Below are positions 17,346 to 32,057 of a DNA stretch of 64,000 nt, one piece after another. Source of the DNA: Fischerella sp. PCC 9431. GTDB taxonomy: Bacteria; Cyanobacteriota; Cyanobacteriia; Cyanobacteriales; Nostocaceae. A program made the translations under genes and the position numbers. Below the pieces are notes generated by a model. It did no database searches, was not told the DNA's origin, and worked only from the letters and a program-made list of their open reading frames with translations. How positions within the stretch are numbered: position 1 is the stretch's first letter; the number at the start of each line of letters is the position of its first letter. The DNA lies in the NCBI RefSeq assembly GCF_000447295.1, contig NZ_KE650771.1, forward strand, positions 3,173,964-3,237,963, written 5' to 3'.

Positions 17346-18866
17346 CTACACTGTTGCCAAGAAGGTCTTCTTGTATTCGTTAATACCTTCTTTTAAAGCT
17401 GCTTCTTCGCTGTCACCTAGTACTTTCTGTGTTTGCACACCTTGAACATACTGAGGTTTGCTGGTCTTGAGGTACTCCCGCAGACCTTTAGCAAAGGCAG
17501 TAACTTTATCGGTAGGAATGTCGTCTAAATAACCGTTCAGACCAGCATAGAGAATAGCTACTTGCTCATACACCGATAGGGGCGAGTTTTGGGGCTGTTT
17601 GAGGAGTTCCCGTAAACGCTGACCCCGTGCCAATTGGTCTTGAGTGGCTTTATCAAGGTCAGAAGCAAATTGAGAGAAAGCTTGTAATTCGTCAAATTGA
17701 GCTAGTTCTAGCTTCAATTTACCAGCAACTTTCTTCATTGCTTTGGTTTGAGCCGCAGAACCCACACGGGATACAGAAATACCAGGGTTAATAGCCGGAC
17801 GAATACCAGCGTTGAACAAGTCAGAGGACAAGAAGATCTGACCATCAGTGATCGAAATCACGTTGGTGGGAATGTAAGCAGATACGTCACCTGCTTGAGT
17901 TTCGATGATTGGGAGAGCGGTCATGCTGCCTTTACCCAATTCGTCACTTAGTTTCGCTGCTCGTTCCAACAAGCGGGAGTGGAGGTAAAATACGTCTCCA
18001 GGATAAGCTTCCCGTCCGGGTGGACGACGCAACAGCAAGGACATTTGCCGATAAGCTGCGGCTTGTTTGGAGAGGTCATCGTAAATTACTAGGGTAGCTT
18101 TGCCTTTGTACATGAAGTACTCAGCAATTGACGCCCCAGTATAAGGAGCCAGGTATTGTAGAGATGCAGGTTCACTGGCGTTAGCAGCAACAACGATGGT
18201 GTAGTCTAGTGCGCCTTTTTCTTGGAGAGTCTGAACGACGTTGGCAACAGTAGAAGCTTTTTGACCGATTGCTACATAAACACAGATTACATCTTCTTCT
18301 TTTTGGTTGATGATTGTGTCGATCGCGATCGCTGTTTTCCCTGTCTGACGGTCGCCAATAATCAATTCCCGTTGACCACGACCGATGGGAATCATCGCGT
18401 CAATCGCGGTGATTCCGGTTTGCATTGGTTCGTGTACTGAGCGACGAGCAACAATACCAGGTGCAGGAGATTCAAGCAAACGGCTTTCTGTTGTCTTGAT
18501 TTCACCCTTACCATCAATTGCCCGACCCAAAGCATCAACTACGCGTCCAACTAAGGCTTCCCCTACAGGAACCTGAGCGATTTTACCAGTCGCGGTGACG
18601 GTGCTGCCTTCTTGAATTGAGTGACCTTCACCCATCAACACCGCACCAACGTTGTCTTCTTCTAGGTTGAGGGCGATGCCGACTGTACCATCTTCAAATT
18701 CTAACAATTCCCCTGCCATGGCCTTTTCTAGACCATAAACACGAGCAATACCGTCACCGATTTGCAAAACTGTACCAACGTTAGCAACTTTGACTTGTTG
18801 GTCGTATTGCTCGATTTGTTGCTGAATAATGCTGCTAATTTCGTCAGGTCTGATGCTAATTGCCAT
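17346..18866 (-). CDS. atpA: ATP synthase F1 subunit alpha
   Basis: A 506-residue non-catalytic nucleotide-binding subunit of the F1 head. Walker [12 protein letters not shown] and the signature [17 protein letters not shown] are present. I start at ATG 18866 ([23 protein letters not shown]), the family N-terminus; the open frame extends 23 codons upstream into repeat-like DNA and should not be used. The beta and epsilon subunits are absent from this operon, as is normal in cyanobacteria, where they form a second unit. Confidence 0.98.
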   Translation of the reverse strand: MAISIRPDEISSIIQQQIEQYDQQVKVANVGTVLQIGDGIARVYGLEKAMAGELLEFEDGTVGIALNLEEDNVGAVLMGEGHSIQEGSTVTATGKIAQVPVGEALVGRVVDALGRAIDGKGEIKTTESRLLESPAPGIVARRSVHEPMQTGITAIDAMIPIGRGQRELIIGDRQTGKTAIAIDTIINQKEEDVICVYVAIGQKASTVANVVQTLQEKGALDYTIVVAANASEPASLQYLAPYTGASIAEYFMYKGKATLVIYDDLSKQAAAYRQMSLLLRRPPGREAYPGDVFYLHSRLLERAAKLSDELGKGSMTALPIIETQAGDVSAYIPTNVISITDGQIFLSSDLFNAGIRPAINPGISVSRVGSAAQTKAMKKVAGKLKLELAQFDELQAFSQFASDLDKATQDQLARGQRLRELLKQPQNSPLSVYEQVAILYAGLNGYLDDIPTDKVTAFAKGLREYLKTSKPQYVQGVQTQKVLGDSEEAALKEGINEYKKTFLATV

Positions 18867-19006
18867 TTGTCTATTTTGCTTTTTGGTGAGACAACAGGAG
18901 TTGAGAAGAATTTTAGGTTTAGAGTTAGCAGTCAATGCTTAGTAGTTAATAACGATTTTTCTCTACCAACAATTTGCCAATCCAAAATCCTAAATCCAAA
19001 ACTAGT

Positions 19007-19561
19007 TTAGGCGCTTGTTAAGCGCAAAGACAGGCGACGCAGTTGACCCCGCAAACTAGCGTCAATTACCTGAGAACCTACTTTAATAATGACACCACCA
19101 ATAATGTCAGGGTCGATTCTGGTTTCTAGCTCTACTTCGCGAGCATTGGTCATGGCTATGACCTTTTGTCTGACTGCTGCGGATTGGTCTTCGCTCAGAG
19201 AAACAGCAGAAACCACTTCTGCTAACACTGTTTGTTTGAGTTGCCGCAACAGTGCTAAATATTGTCGGCAAACATCTTCCAACAACATAATGCGCCGTCT
19301 ATCTACCAACAGCATTAAAAAATTACGGAAGTAAGTGTTAGCACCTTCACCCAAAATCCGGTTGAGAACTGCTTTTCTATCTTCTGTCTGGATAAATGGG
19401 TTGTTGAGAAACTGTTTTAGTTCCTCACTCCTAGACAACAAGTTCAGCAAAGCACGAATATCTTCGCCGAACTCTTCTGTCAAATTATTTGATTGCGCTA
19501 CCGACATCAAAGCCTCTGCATAAGGCAGGGCTACTTCTGATAATCCTGCATTACTTGTCAT
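19007..19561 (-). CDS. atpH: ATP synthase F1 subunit delta
   Basis: A 184-residue peripheral stalk subunit linking the top of F1 to the b/b' dimer. Features are YAEALMSVAQ near the N-terminus and IDPDIIGGVIIKVGSQVIDASLRGQLRRL at the C-terminus. The start ATG is two bases after the stop of the b gene, suggesting coupled translation. In the cyanobacterial scheme it is atpD. Confidence 0.96.
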   Translation of the reverse strand: MTSNAGLSEVALPYAEALMSVAQSNNLTEEFGEDIRALLNLLSRSEELKQFLNNPFIQTEDRKAVLNRILGEGANTYFRNFLMLLVDRRRIMLLEDVCRQYLALLRQLKQTVLAEVVSAVSLSEDQSAAVRQKVIAMTNAREVELETRIDPDIIGGVIIKVGSQVIDASLRGQLRRLSLRLTSA

Positions 19562-19563
19562 TT

Positions 19564-20109
19564 CTAGCCTCCCAGTAGCGCGATACTACGATCAATCAAT
19601 GCTTGTTGAGCATCGTCGCCAATTCCACTGCGGAGTTCCGACTCGGCTTTTTGCAATGCCATGGCCACTACCCGTTGCCGCAGTTCGGCAAACGCTCGCT
19701 CTCTTTCTGTGTCTAAATCGCGGGCAGCTGTTTCTTTCATCCGTTCCACTTCCTCTGCTGCCCGTGCCAAAATCGCTTCACGAGCTGAACGAGCGTTTTC
19801 TTCGGCTGCTTTGCGGATTTGTTGCGCTTCTGCTTGTGCCTGAGTCAAATTTTGTTGCACATCGGAAAGCTGGGCGGCTGCTTCTTTGGCACGCTCTTCA
19901 GCTTCTCGAATTGCAGTTTCAATATTTGAGCGTCGCTCGCTGAGGGTGTTACTGATAACTTTACGCCCAAAGTAAAATAAAACACCTATTAGAATTGCCA
20001 GGTTAATTATATTGGTTTCAAGAATGTTAAAGTCTAGACCAAAACCGCCTGGCGATTCTGCTTCTGCCGCCTCTGTGGCTAATAATAAGACAGTTCCTAC
20101 GATACCCAT
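19564..20109 (-). CDS. atpF: ATP synthase F0 subunit b
   Basis: A 181-residue membrane-anchored peripheral stalk subunit. A short N-terminal leader, one hydrophobic helix ([20 protein letters not shown], about 33-52), then a long charged coiled coil rich in Ala, Glu, Arg and Gln that reaches F1. It pairs with b' encoded just upstream in the operon. Length is typical of the longer b form in photosynthetic bacteria. Confidence 0.96.
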   Translation of the reverse strand: MGIVGTVLLLATEAAEAESPGGFGLDFNILETNIINLAILIGVLFYFGRKVISNTLSERRSNIETAIREAEERAKEAAAQLSDVQQNLTQAQAEAQQIRKAAEENARSAREAILARAAEEVERMKETAARDLDTERERAFAELRQRVVAMALQKAESELRSGIGDDAQQALIDRSIALLGG

Positions 20110-20273
20110 CTACAACTGCGCTGCTCCCTTGCTAATCGTAAGTTAGAACTTTTCCCAAAGGAAAAAAGTGCCAATATGTGACACTTAATTCAGCGCTCAC
20201 CGGACGAATGCCCCGCAGCGCAAAATACTTTTTGGAACCGATGTTGTGATTTATCAACAGTCACTTTTTTTGA

Positions 20274-20705
20274 CTATTTGACTAAAGAAGGTCCCAAGAG
20301 TTTTTCCAGAATCTGCCTGCTGAAGGCATCTACCTGTTGCTCCAAGGAACGTAAAGCTTCCTGCTTTTGCTGTTCTATTTCTTGAGCCACTTGTTCTCGT
20401 TGCGCCTGAGCTTCTTTTTGTGCTTCAGCGATTTTCTCGGCAGTAATTTTTTGAGCTTCAGTCTGAGCTTGGGCAATGACATTTTGAGATTGCCTGCGTG
20501 CTTCTGCTAGCTGTTGCTCATATTCCTTGGTCAATCGCTCGGCTTTAGCCAAGCGTTCGCGAGCTTCAAGGTTATTCGTTCGGATGTAATTATCGCGATC
20601 GTCCAGTACCTTGGTCAATGGCTTGTAGAAAATCACATTTAAAACAGCTGCCAACAGCAGGAACTGCAATGCCATTAAGGGCAAGGTAGCATCGAAATCA
20701 AACAT
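20274..20705 (-). CDS. ATP synthase F0 subunit b'
   Basis: A 143-residue second stalk subunit, found where b forms a heterodimer (cyanobacteria, chloroplasts, purple bacteria). It begins [30 protein letters not shown] with one membrane helix, then a coiled coil ([22 protein letters not shown]...). Named atpG or atpF' in different schemes. It has a RBS-like AGGAGAG just before the ATG. Confidence 0.96.
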   Translation of the reverse strand: MFDFDATLPLMALQFLLLAAVLNVIFYKPLTKVLDDRDNYIRTNNLEARERLAKAERLTKEYEQQLAEARRQSQNVIAQAQTEAQKITAEKIAEAQKEAQAQREQVAQEIEQQKQEALRSLEQQVDAFSRQILEKLLGPSLVK

Positions 20706-20941
20706 TTCTCTCCTCTTTGGCTGTAACAGCAGTTTTTGTGGGTAGCAATTTTGATTTACCTTTCATTAAGGTTAAATCTACTCTTCAGAGACGTGATACC
20801 AAATTGGGATAATTAGTATCATTTTGAATTGAATTAAACAGCTTTTGCAGAAAAGCTTTTAATCCAAAATCAAAAATTTACAATCTCAAATCCAAAATTG
20901 GTATGAGTCATCACGTCTCTCAAATGAAAAAGTTTTAGAGA

Positions 20942-21226
<285 letters not shown>

Positions 21227-21447
21227 CTATTTTGCTTTTTAGATTTGTCACTGAATCAAATATCCAGTTCCAAAATCTAAAATTACATCAACTGAGGACT
21301 TTGACAGTTATTCAGTTATCAGTTATCAGTTATCAATATTCATCGCTTGGATAACGGTATTTTTCCCCATCGCTCAAAGCGTTGGTGGCAAATTTTTATC
21401 CTCCACCATAGGCATGATAACTGTTCACTATTCACTGTTCACTGTAT

Positions 21448-22203
21448 TTAATGTTCCTCATGTCCTTCATCACCATGTCCCTCCATGGCCTCGTGAATAT
21501 AAGCCCCTGCAAGGGTAGCAAAAACCAGGGCTTGAATGGCACTAGTAAACAAACCAAGAGCCATCACAGGTAGAGGAACAAATAGAGGGACTAATAGAAC
21601 TAGTACCGCCACCACTAATTCATCCGCCAAAATGTTTCCAAAAAGACGGAAGCTTAGGGAAAGAGGTTTGGTGAAATCTTCTAGAATCGCGATTGGTAAT
21701 AGAACCGGTGTTGGTTCGATATACTTTTTGAAGTAACCCAAACCGCGTTTGCTAAAACCTGCGTAAAAGTAAGCTAAAGAAGTCAATAACGCCAGTGCGA
21801 CTGTCGTATTGATGTCATTGGTCGGAGCTGCTAATTCACCAGATGGGAGTTTGATGAGCTTCCAAGGAATTAAAGCACCCGACCAATTGGATACAAAGAT
21901 AAACAGAAACAATGTGCCGATAAAAGGCACCCAAGGACGATACTCTTTCTCACCTAACTGGTTTTTCGTCAAATCCCGAATAAATTCCAGGGCATATTCC
22001 ATAAAATTCTGTATACCACTGGGAATTCTTTGGGCATTGCGAGTAGCAGCTATCGACGCCACTACTAAAATGGCAATCACGAACCAAGAGGTAAGAAAAA
22101 CTTGTCCATGTACTTTTAGATTACCCAATTGCCAGTAGAAATGATTTCCTACTTCTAATTCGGCAAGAGTTAATGAATTGAAGAAGTTCAGGAGATTGAG
22201 CAT
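21448..22203 (-). CDS. atpB: ATP synthase F0 subunit a
   Basis: A 251-residue integral membrane stator subunit with the two proton half-channels. The essential Arg is in [22 protein letters not shown], and about five membrane helices are visible. The His-rich tail (HGDEGHEEH) is odd but plausible for the cytoplasmic end. In the cyanobacterial scheme this gene is atpI. Confidence 0.97.
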   Translation of the reverse strand: MLNLLNFFNSLTLAELEVGNHFYWQLGNLKVHGQVFLTSWFVIAILVVASIAATRNAQRIPSGIQNFMEYALEFIRDLTKNQLGEKEYRPWVPFIGTLFLFIFVSNWSGALIPWKLIKLPSGELAAPTNDINTTVALALLTSLAYFYAGFSKRGLGYFKKYIEPTPVLLPIAILEDFTKPLSLSFRLFGNILADELVVAVLVLLVPLFVPLPVMALGLFTSAIQALVFATLAGAYIHEAMEGHGDEGHEEH

Positions 22204-22302
22204 TTTCTTCCCAAATCAACTAATTCTCCAATCTTAAGCTGGAGAAAAAGAACTAGAAGCCTGGTGTGGATTTACTTGAAGGCAAACTCACATTGAGCCT
22301 TT

Positions 22303-22761
22303 TTAAGGTTTCGGAATATTTGGCAAGCCAGAGATAAAAGCTTCTCTAACTACATAGAAAATGAGCGTGGCTTTATATGTCAGAAATCCCAAAAATATGG
22401 GCATGATTTGCAATTCATTCCACCGAGATGCCAGCAGAATTATCACTACTAACAGGGCAAACCGATTTTTATTCAGTTGCCGCTTTTGTGGGCCTAAGCG
22501 CTCAACATCTTTTGCCAACATCCTCATGTAAAGCATACCCGTAAATGCCCCAAGAAGATAATTGAGGGCAATATTTAGGGAGTAAAAAATCCACACAGAG
22601 ATAAAAACAATCCCCGTCAAGACAAGCGTGATTAGCAAAAACTCTTGGTAGAGTTGATAAAACTCTTGCATAGAGTCTACTGGTTCTGTGTCCTCAAAAC
22701 CAGGGCTTGAATCTTGTTGTGTTGTCGGTGTGGGATCAGTTGATTGATCAGACAAGCTCAC
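22303..22761 (-). CDS. AtpI-like ATP synthase accessory protein (Atp1)
   Basis: A 152-residue protein with a polar, Thr/Pro/Asp-rich N-terminus (1-40) and about four membrane helices. Its place as first gene of the atp operon, ahead of subunit a, matches the accessory protein that in other bacteria aids c-ring assembly or Mg2+ handling. Sequence conservation in this family is low, so the call leans on position and topology. Confidence 0.8.
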   Translation of the reverse strand: MSLSDQSTDPTPTTQQDSSPGFEDTEPVDSMQEFYQLYQEFLLITLVLTGIVFISVWIFYSLNIALNYLLGAFTGMLYMRMLAKDVERLGPQKRQLNKNRFALLVVIILLASRWNELQIMPIFLGFLTYKATLIFYVVREAFISGLPNIPKP

Positions 22762-22865
22762 GGGACTTGAAACCAGTACAGCTAATTATGTTGACTGCAC
22801 ATTCAGCCAGCTAAATCATATCACGCTCAGGTAACAATACTTTAGAAAAAAACAATTAACTTAGC

Positions 22866-22984
22866 CATTGGGGATTGGGGATCGGGGATAGGTGATCAGG
22901 GATTGGGGATAGGAAATAGGGAAATTAGCTGTTCATAATTTCCACATATTTCCTAATTCCTGATCCTCTATCCCCTATCCCTAT
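22866..22984. repeat. 7-bp repeat block forming a large imperfect inverted repeat
   Basis: GGGGATT/GGGGATC/GGGGATA units at the left and complementary TATCCCC/CTATCCC units at the right, with AATTTCC/GGAAATA pairing between. Lies between the atp operon promoter region and the stop of the methyltransferase, where it could end transcription. Confidence 0.75.
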
Positions 22985-22987
22985 TTT

Positions 22988-24172
22988 TCAGCTTGGTGTT
23001 AACATCATCAATTGCTGATTGAGGAGCGATCGCACTTGCTTTAAATCTAGCTGTACATCCTCCCGCAAAATTTCTGCCACTGTTTTCTTCCCCTCGCAGG
23101 CTTGCAGAAATTCTAATTCGGCTGCCGATAAATGTATTATCTGGTAATCGTAATTGAATACACACTGGCTCGGGAAACCATCTATACAGGGATTACGTTC
23201 AGCTATCGCTGTCATTAAAGCATCGTCGCTTGACCAGTCGGCTTTGGTGATGGGTAGACGACCAAGAAAAAATTCGTAGTGGGCGACTTCTGGGTCTAGT
23301 AGTTCTATAAGACGGTAACGTTGGCGATCGCTTAACTCACCTGCCCTTACCATCAATTCCGGTGCTTTGCCCAAAAGTCGCTCCAATTGCCAGAAACCAG
23401 GATTTGAGAAGCCAATAAACTCCAATCCAGAAGCGTCGATGAGTTCAAACAGCGTGTCTATATTGTAATCAATTTCTTGGGGATGGACATACATGTCAGC
23501 AAAGCATTCATCTCGCTGATTTTCCAAAGACCAACGCTCTTGTTCTCGCTTGACAATCCTATTCTTTTCTGGTAAAGAGGTAAATATTTGTCGCCCAACT
23601 TGCACACCATCGCGATAATCACCGCGTTTCTCACCTTGGATGAGGGCGATCGCTTTTTGCATGAGTTGAATTTCCCAGCGTCCCAACTCTCCATACACAA
23701 AAATGTGCATTAAGCCGCCTGGGGCTAATTTCTTGGACAAGGTTTGAATACCGCGAATCGGGTCGCCTAAGTGATGCAGTACACCTACACAATTAATTAA
23801 ATCAAACTCGCCCGGAAGTTGTGCCACGTCGTAAAGGCTGAGGTGATGAAATTCGACGCGATTTGCACCGGAACGTTGACAGCGTTCTTTGGCGACCTCC
23901 AAAGCACCTGCACTCAAATCAATTCCGACGACAGAAGCATGAGGGTTGAGATGAACTAAATACTCTGTTCCTACTCCTGTTCCACAACCAGCATCTAAAA
24001 TCCGAATGTCTTGTTTTTGGGGTTTTTGCCCAGTACAAAAGTTGTAGGCTGCTAACCAATTCCAGCGCCAATTGTAACCGGGGGGTGGTTCATCCAGCAA
24101 TGGTTCTGGCGGAAAAGGATAGGTATCGTAGAGTTTAGCAACAGCAGTATTAACAGTTTGGGAGTCGGACAT
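22988..24172 (-). CDS. SAM-dependent class I methyltransferase
   Basis: A 394-residue protein. Residues about 55-165 hold a Rossmann methyltransferase core with motif I ILDAGCGTGVGTEYL, acidic VVGIDLSAGAL and LINCVGVLHHLGDP. The C-terminal 200 residues are a family-specific extension ending with a winged-helix-like segment (LRLDLKQVRSLLNQQ-type). The N-terminus AKLYDTYPFPPEPLL is shared by a cyanobacterial methyltransferase group whose substrate I do not know. It stands alone, divergent from apcE. Confidence 0.85.
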   Translation of the reverse strand: MSDSQTVNTAVAKLYDTYPFPPEPLLDEPPPGYNWRWNWLAAYNFCTGQKPQKQDIRILDAGCGTGVGTEYLVHLNPHASVVGIDLSAGALEVAKERCQRSGANRVEFHHLSLYDVAQLPGEFDLINCVGVLHHLGDPIRGIQTLSKKLAPGGLMHIFVYGELGRWEIQLMQKAIALIQGEKRGDYRDGVQVGRQIFTSLPEKNRIVKREQERWSLENQRDECFADMYVHPQEIDYNIDTLFELIDASGLEFIGFSNPGFWQLERLLGKAPELMVRAGELSDRQRYRLIELLDPEVAHYEFFLGRLPITKADWSSDDALMTAIAERNPCIDGFPSQCVFNYDYQIIHLSAAELEFLQACEGKKTVAEILREDVQLDLKQVRSLLNQQLMMLTPS

Positions 24173-28134
<3,962 letters not shown>

Positions 28135-28146
28135 GCTCTACTCTTG

Positions 28147-28328
28147 AGGAGATTGGGGATTGGGGATCAGGGATAGGGGACAAAACAAGGGAGACATGGG
28201 GAGGTGGGAATAGGGGACTGGAGAATATTTTTGATTGATTCACCGCGTCTCCTACTCACCGTGTCACCGCGTCTGTCCCCAATGCCCAATGCCCAATGCT
28301 GAAAAACGTGGGACTAGCCTACGTTTTT
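28147..28328. repeat. 7-bp repeat block and terminator-like hairpin after apcE
   Basis: GGGGATT, CACCGCG and CCCAATG heptamer runs (28147-28300), then a hairpin with arms AAAAACGT and ACGTTTTT (28302-28328) that probably ends or attenuates the apcE transcript. From there to apcA at 28597 the 462-base gap is AT-rich and likely holds the apcA promoter. Confidence 0.65.
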
Positions 28329-28596
28329 CCAAGGGTGGAGAGTTCAAGTAATCTTTCGTAACATTGTTTTCAGATTGTAAAAATCGCAGCAAACATGAAA
28401 AAGAATGTTACAAACTGTTAAGAGCAGTCATATATGCTCAACATAATGCCCGAAAATAATTCCGGGAGGTAGCTAAGTTTCAAAGCTTGAGTATTTCTGA
28501 TGACTCAGGCAAAAAAAACAAAGCTACTACCAACGCGTAAAGTCGCACCAGTGTAATATAAAATTCTGGTTTCATTAGTACTGGAGGAATCCATTA

Positions 28597-29082
28597 ATGA
28601 GTATCGTCACGAAAGCCATCGTGAATGCTGACGCAGAAGCTCGCTACCTCAGCCCTGGCGAATTGGATCGCATCAAGAGCTTTGTAGCAGGTGGCGATCG
28701 CCGCCTTCGCATCGCTCAAGTCTTAACAGACAACCGCGAACGGATTGTTAAGCAAGCTGGCGATCAACTGTTCCAAAAGCGCCCTGATGTTGTTTCTCCT
28801 GGTGGTAACGCTTACGGTACAGAGTTGACTGCTACCTGTCTGCGTGACTTAGACTATTACCTCCGTCTCGTCACCTACGGTGTAGTTGCTGGTGACGTTA
28901 CTCCTATCGAAGAAATCGGTATTGTAGGCGTCCGTGAAATGTACAAGTCTCTCGGAACACCTATCGATGCTGTTGCTGCTGGTGTTAGTGGCTTGAAAAA
29001 CGTTGCTGCTTCTTTGATGTCTGCTGAAGACGCTGCTGAAGCTGGCGCTTACTTCGATTACGTCGTCGGTGCTTTGTCGTAG
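28597..29082 (+). CDS. apcA: Allophycocyanin alpha subunit
   Basis: A 161-residue globin-like phycobiliprotein of the phycobilisome core. The phycocyanobilin Cys is in [18 protein letters not shown]. Good ribosome site (GGAGG) before ATG. Followed after 65 bases by apcB, the standard order. Absorbs near 650 nm and passes energy to ApcE and ApcD. Confidence 0.98.
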   Translation: MSIVTKAIVNADAEARYLSPGELDRIKSFVAGGDRRLRIAQVLTDNRERIVKQAGDQLFQKRPDVVSPGGNAYGTELTATCLRDLDYYLRLVTYGVVAGDVTPIEEIGIVGVREMYKSLGTPIDAVAAGVSGLKNVAASLMSAEDAAEAGAYFDYVVGALS

Positions 29083-29147
29083 GTTAAAGCTGTTTGCCTA
29101 CTGAAACAAAAGTATTGCAATAACGTTGGAAATAAGGAATTAACAAC

Positions 29148-29636
29148 ATGGCTCAAGACGCAATTACCGCTGTCATTAATTCTGCAGACGTTCAAGGTAA
29201 GTACCTCGACACCGCAGCTTTAGAAAAGCTCAAAGGCTATTTCTCCACTGGTGAACTACGTGTACGTGCTGCTAGCACCATCGCTGCTAATGCTGCTGCG
29301 ATTGTAAAAGAAGCTGTAGCTAAGTCTTTGTTGTACTCTGATATCACCCGTCCCGGTGGTAACATGTACACCACCCGCCGCTACGCAGCTTGTATCCGCG
29401 ACTTGGATTACTACCTCCGCTACGCTACCTATGCTATGTTAGCTGGCGACCCCTCCATTCTCGACGAGCGCGTATTGAATGGCTTGAAAGAAACCTACAA
29501 CTCTTTGGGTGTACCCATCGGTGCTACCGTACAAGCTATCCAATCAATCAAAGAAGTAACTGCTAGCTTGGTTGGTCCAGACGCTGGTAAAGAAATGGGT
29601 GTTTACTTAGACTACATCAGCTCTGGCTTGAGCTAG
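29148..29636 (+). CDS. apcB: Allophycocyanin beta subunit
   Basis: A 162-residue partner of ApcA. The chromophore Cys is in [19 protein letters not shown], and the Asn of [11 protein letters not shown] is the residue that is gamma-N-methylated in this family. AAGGA lies before the ATG. 221 bases separate it from apcC. Confidence 0.98.
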   Translation: MAQDAITAVINSADVQGKYLDTAALEKLKGYFSTGELRVRAASTIAANAAAIVKEAVAKSLLYSDITRPGGNMYTTRRYAACIRDLDYYLRYATYAMLAGDPSILDERVLNGLKETYNSLGVPIGATVQAIQSIKEVTASLVGPDAGKEMGVYLDYISSGLS

Positions 29637-29857
29637 AAGCTAATTTGCACTTAATGGTTTAGGTGCGATAAGGTCTGGAGATCGATCGTGAGTGCTAAGA
29701 CGTTTAATCGCTTATCAAGCTAAATTGATGAATGATGAGTGTTAAAGGTCTGGTATTGACGCTTGATTTCCAGACTTGGAGTAAATAAGGCATAGTTTTG
29801 CACTCAGAATTTTGAAATAAAAAAGTTTTCACATTTACCGACAGGAGATTTAACACC

Positions 29858-30061
29858 ATGAGAATGTTTAAAATTACTGCTTGCGTTCCTAGCCAAACTA
29901 GAATTCGCACCCAACGTGAGTTGCAAAATACTTACTTTACTAAGCTAGTTCCTTATGAAAACTGGTTCCGCGAACAGCAACGTATTCAAAAAATGGGTGG
30001 CAAAATCGTTAAAGTAGAATTGGCTACTGGAAAACAAGGCACAAATACTGGTTTAGCTTAA
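29858..30061 (+). CDS. apcC: Phycobilisome small core linker (Lc7.8)
   Basis: A 67-residue linker that caps and steadies the core trimers: MRMFKITACVPSQTRIRTQRELQNTYFTKLVPYENWFREQQRIQKMGGKIVKVELATG in outline, a CpcD-like fold. CAGGAGA ribosome site. Last gene of the apc locus; a terminator follows at 30107. Confidence 0.98.
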   Translation: MRMFKITACVPSQTRIRTQRELQNTYFTKLVPYENWFREQQRIQKMGGKIVKVELATGKQGTNTGLA

Positions 30062-30106
30062 TTTAAATTCCTAATTGACTAAATTATTGATTGTAGGGAG
30101 TTGTGA

Positions 30107-30130
30107 AGGGGTCAAATAGACCTCTTTTTT
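30107..30130 (+). terminator. Terminator of apc operon
   Basis: Arms AGGGGTC (30107-30113) and GACCTCT (30119-30125, one G-T pair) with a 5-base loop, then a T-run to 30130. The 3' UTR between apcC and this hairpin is where the ApcZ small RNA arises in Synechocystis; whether it is made here cannot be told from sequence. Confidence 0.85.
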
Positions 30131-30252
30131 ATTAGAGTTGTCGCCTAATAAAGTTTTTGGATTTTTTGAGTCGGGTAGGACAAGGGTTCCAGACATCGAT
30201 TTTTTATAAAGCGACAAGTCTATTTACTTAAGACAGTTGTTGAACTATATTT

Positions 30253-31164
30253 CTACCCCAGAGCATGTTGATCAACTCTAGTATCCTTCCCAGAAATTAG
30301 CTCAACAGTGCGGAATCCAAGCACCGCTAACAGATTATTTTCACTTAGCTTGACGGGAGCAGGTTGATCACCGTGACCTGGAGCGGGGAGGGGATAGGCA
30401 GTTGCAGCAGCAGTGTGGAAGCGAATATTGCCTTCGCTATGCTCAATTACTTGATGGATGTGTCCGCTTAACACTGTCACTGATGCAAAGCGAGATAGCA
30501 ATGAGAGCAACTTAGCAGAATCAGCAGTTGCCCATCCCCATTTGGGATAAAGGTCATACAGGGGAATATGGCTGAAAACAACCAGAGGCGTATCCTGTTT
30601 CTGCGCTGCCAAATCTTTGGAGAGCAAGTCCAATTGGGCCTGACCTAGTTTACCCGTCCCGGTTGCCCCAAAGTCTAACACATTGGTCAAGGAGACAAAG
30701 TGAATTCCTGCCTGATCCCAAACCTGTAAGCCTTCTTTGACATCCTTTCGGTTAAAGGCTTCCTCGTAGGCTTGGCCGCGATCGCCAATCGTATCGTGTT
30801 CCCCTGGTAGAGTAAACAATGGGGCTTTTAATTGGGAAAGCAGTTGTTTGGCCAAATCAAATTCTTCTGGTTTAGACAAATGGGAGATGTCTCCAGTGTG
30901 AATGACAAAGGCTGGTGGAGTGTGTAAGGCATTGATCGCATTGATCGCTTTCTGAAGTGTATCAGTCACATGTTCATTTGCTGGTTTTTTGAAACCGATA
31001 TGCGTATCGCTAATTTGAACGAAGGACAACGATGAAGCTGTAGATGATTGTTGAGTATTTGGTTCTCCCACCTGACAGGCAGTGAATAAGCCATTTGCAC
31101 CAACAGCCCACACAATACCGAGTCCTGTCCAGCCTACGTGTTCAATAAATTTTCTGCGTTGCAT
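30253..31164 (-). CDS. Secreted calcineurin-like metallophosphoesterase
   Basis: About 303 residues starting at ATG 31164 (MQRRKFIEHVG), which has AGAGGA upstream; the frame is open 43 codons further but those residues do not look like family sequence. The N-terminus (RRKFIEHVGWTGLGIVWAVGANGLFTAC) is a signal with an Arg pair and a possible lipobox Cys. Metal motifs are visible: QISDTHIG (D-x-H), TGDISH (GD), GEHDT (in place of GNHD), FSHIPLY and SGHIHQV (GHxH). Substrate unknown. It converges with apcC and is followed upstream by the cupredoxin gene on the same strand. Confidence 0.88.
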   Translation of the reverse strand: MQRRKFIEHVGWTGLGIVWAVGANGLFTACQVGEPNTQQSSTASSLSFVQISDTHIGFKKPANEHVTDTLQKAINAINALHTPPAFVIHTGDISHLSKPEEFDLAKQLLSQLKAPLFTLPGEHDTIGDRGQAYEEAFNRKDVKEGLQVWDQAGIHFVSLTNVLDFGATGTGKLGQAQLDLLSKDLAAQKQDTPLVVFSHIPLYDLYPKWGWATADSAKLLSLLSRFASVTVLSGHIHQVIEHSEGNIRFHTAAATAYPLPAPGHGDQPAPVKLSENNLLAVLGFRTVELISGKDTRVDQHALG

Positions 31165-31363
31165 TGTTATTCCTCTGATTATTGTTTCACTTTTTATCCA
31201 CAAATGTGAATAGGGAAGTAGGAAAGGGTAGGGGTTTTGTATTTGGTCATTTTTTGACCATTTCAGCCGATTGAAAAATCCTGAAACAAGCAAACCACGT
31301 TAAGCAATTGAGAATTTTCTCAACTATTTTCGAGATTATAAAAAACCTACCCTTGAAAGCCCC

Positions 31364-31765
31364 TTATCTTGGAGTTACCGTCAGCGTCCCTTTCATAAAG
31401 GGATGAATTGAGCAAATATAAGGATAAGTACCTGGTTTTGTAGCTGTGTAGTCCCAGGTTTGATTTGTATCGAGTGCTTTAGAGTTGAAATTACCATCTG
31501 TAGCCGTAGCTGTGTGGGGTTCTTCATCGACATTGATAAATTGAACAGTTTTACCAACAGCGATCGCCAAATTTGCCGGCTCAAATTTGAAATTATGAAT
31601 TTTGACCGTAGCATCAGCAATTTTTTGGCTAGTTTGGGGTTGTTTTTTGATCACTATTGGTTGGCTAGTCGTTGTTTTAAAGTTTGGACTACAGGATGAC
31701 AACGACAGTAGGATGACCAAAAAAGCACTGGCGATCGCTATGAAAAAATAAGAAATGTATTTCAT
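31364..31765 (-). CDS. Cupredoxin (plastocyanin/amicyanin-like) lipoprotein
   Basis: A 133-residue secreted blue-copper protein. The N-terminus is a signal with lipobox-like LSSC. Copper ligands are visible in DEEPHTAT (His) and YICSIHPFMKGTL (Cys, His, Met). The shape FKFEPANLAIAVGKTVQFIN...GTYPYICSIHPFM is that of amicyanin/pseudoazurin-like domains. Likely a periplasmic electron carrier or copper sensor. Its start overlaps the stop of the 96-residue membrane gene upstream (ATGA), so the two are coupled. Confidence 0.9.
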   Translation of the reverse strand: MKYISYFFIAIASAFLVILLSLSSCSPNFKTTTSQPIVIKKQPQTSQKIADATVKIHNFKFEPANLAIAVGKTVQFINVDEEPHTATATDGNFNSKALDTNQTWDYTATKPGTYPYICSIHPFMKGTLTVTPR

Positions 31766-32055
31766 CAGCGTTCTCCGATCCGCTTTGGTTGATGGCGTTT
31801 AGTAAACAATCCAGTCATGCTCACTCCAGTAGCTACTAAACCAATCAGACCTAGCCCATTCAAAACTGGTACAATGGCATCGAGTTTGAAGATTTGCAAG
31901 GTATGAACAGTGATTAAAAATGCAGCCAGTTCTGGTTGATGCAACCATGTGTCAGTAATAGCAACGCTAATGCCAGTCAGAGCAGTAAAGAGTAAAGGCA
32001 AACAAAAGACTGTGGCAATTAGCCGATGGTACTTGCGAAATGTGTTTTTCATCAT
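31765..32055 (-). CDS. Small two- to three-helix membrane protein, PepSY-TM-like
   Basis: A 96-residue hydrophobic protein: RKYHRLIATVFCLPLLFTALTGISVAI at the N-terminus resembles the first helix of PepSY-associated membrane proteins, and a second hairpin (VPVLNGLGLIGLVATGVSMTGL) follows. The single His in KYHRL could bind heme as in related short proteins, but that is a guess. It lies two bases from the upstream 118-residue gene and overlaps the cupredoxin start, making a tight three-gene unit. Confidence 0.7.
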   Translation of the reverse strand: MMKNTFRKYHRLIATVFCLPLLFTALTGISVAITDTWLHQPELAAFLITVHTLQIFKLDAIVPVLNGLGLIGLVATGVSMTGLFTKRHQPKRIGER

Positions 32056-32057
32056 AT

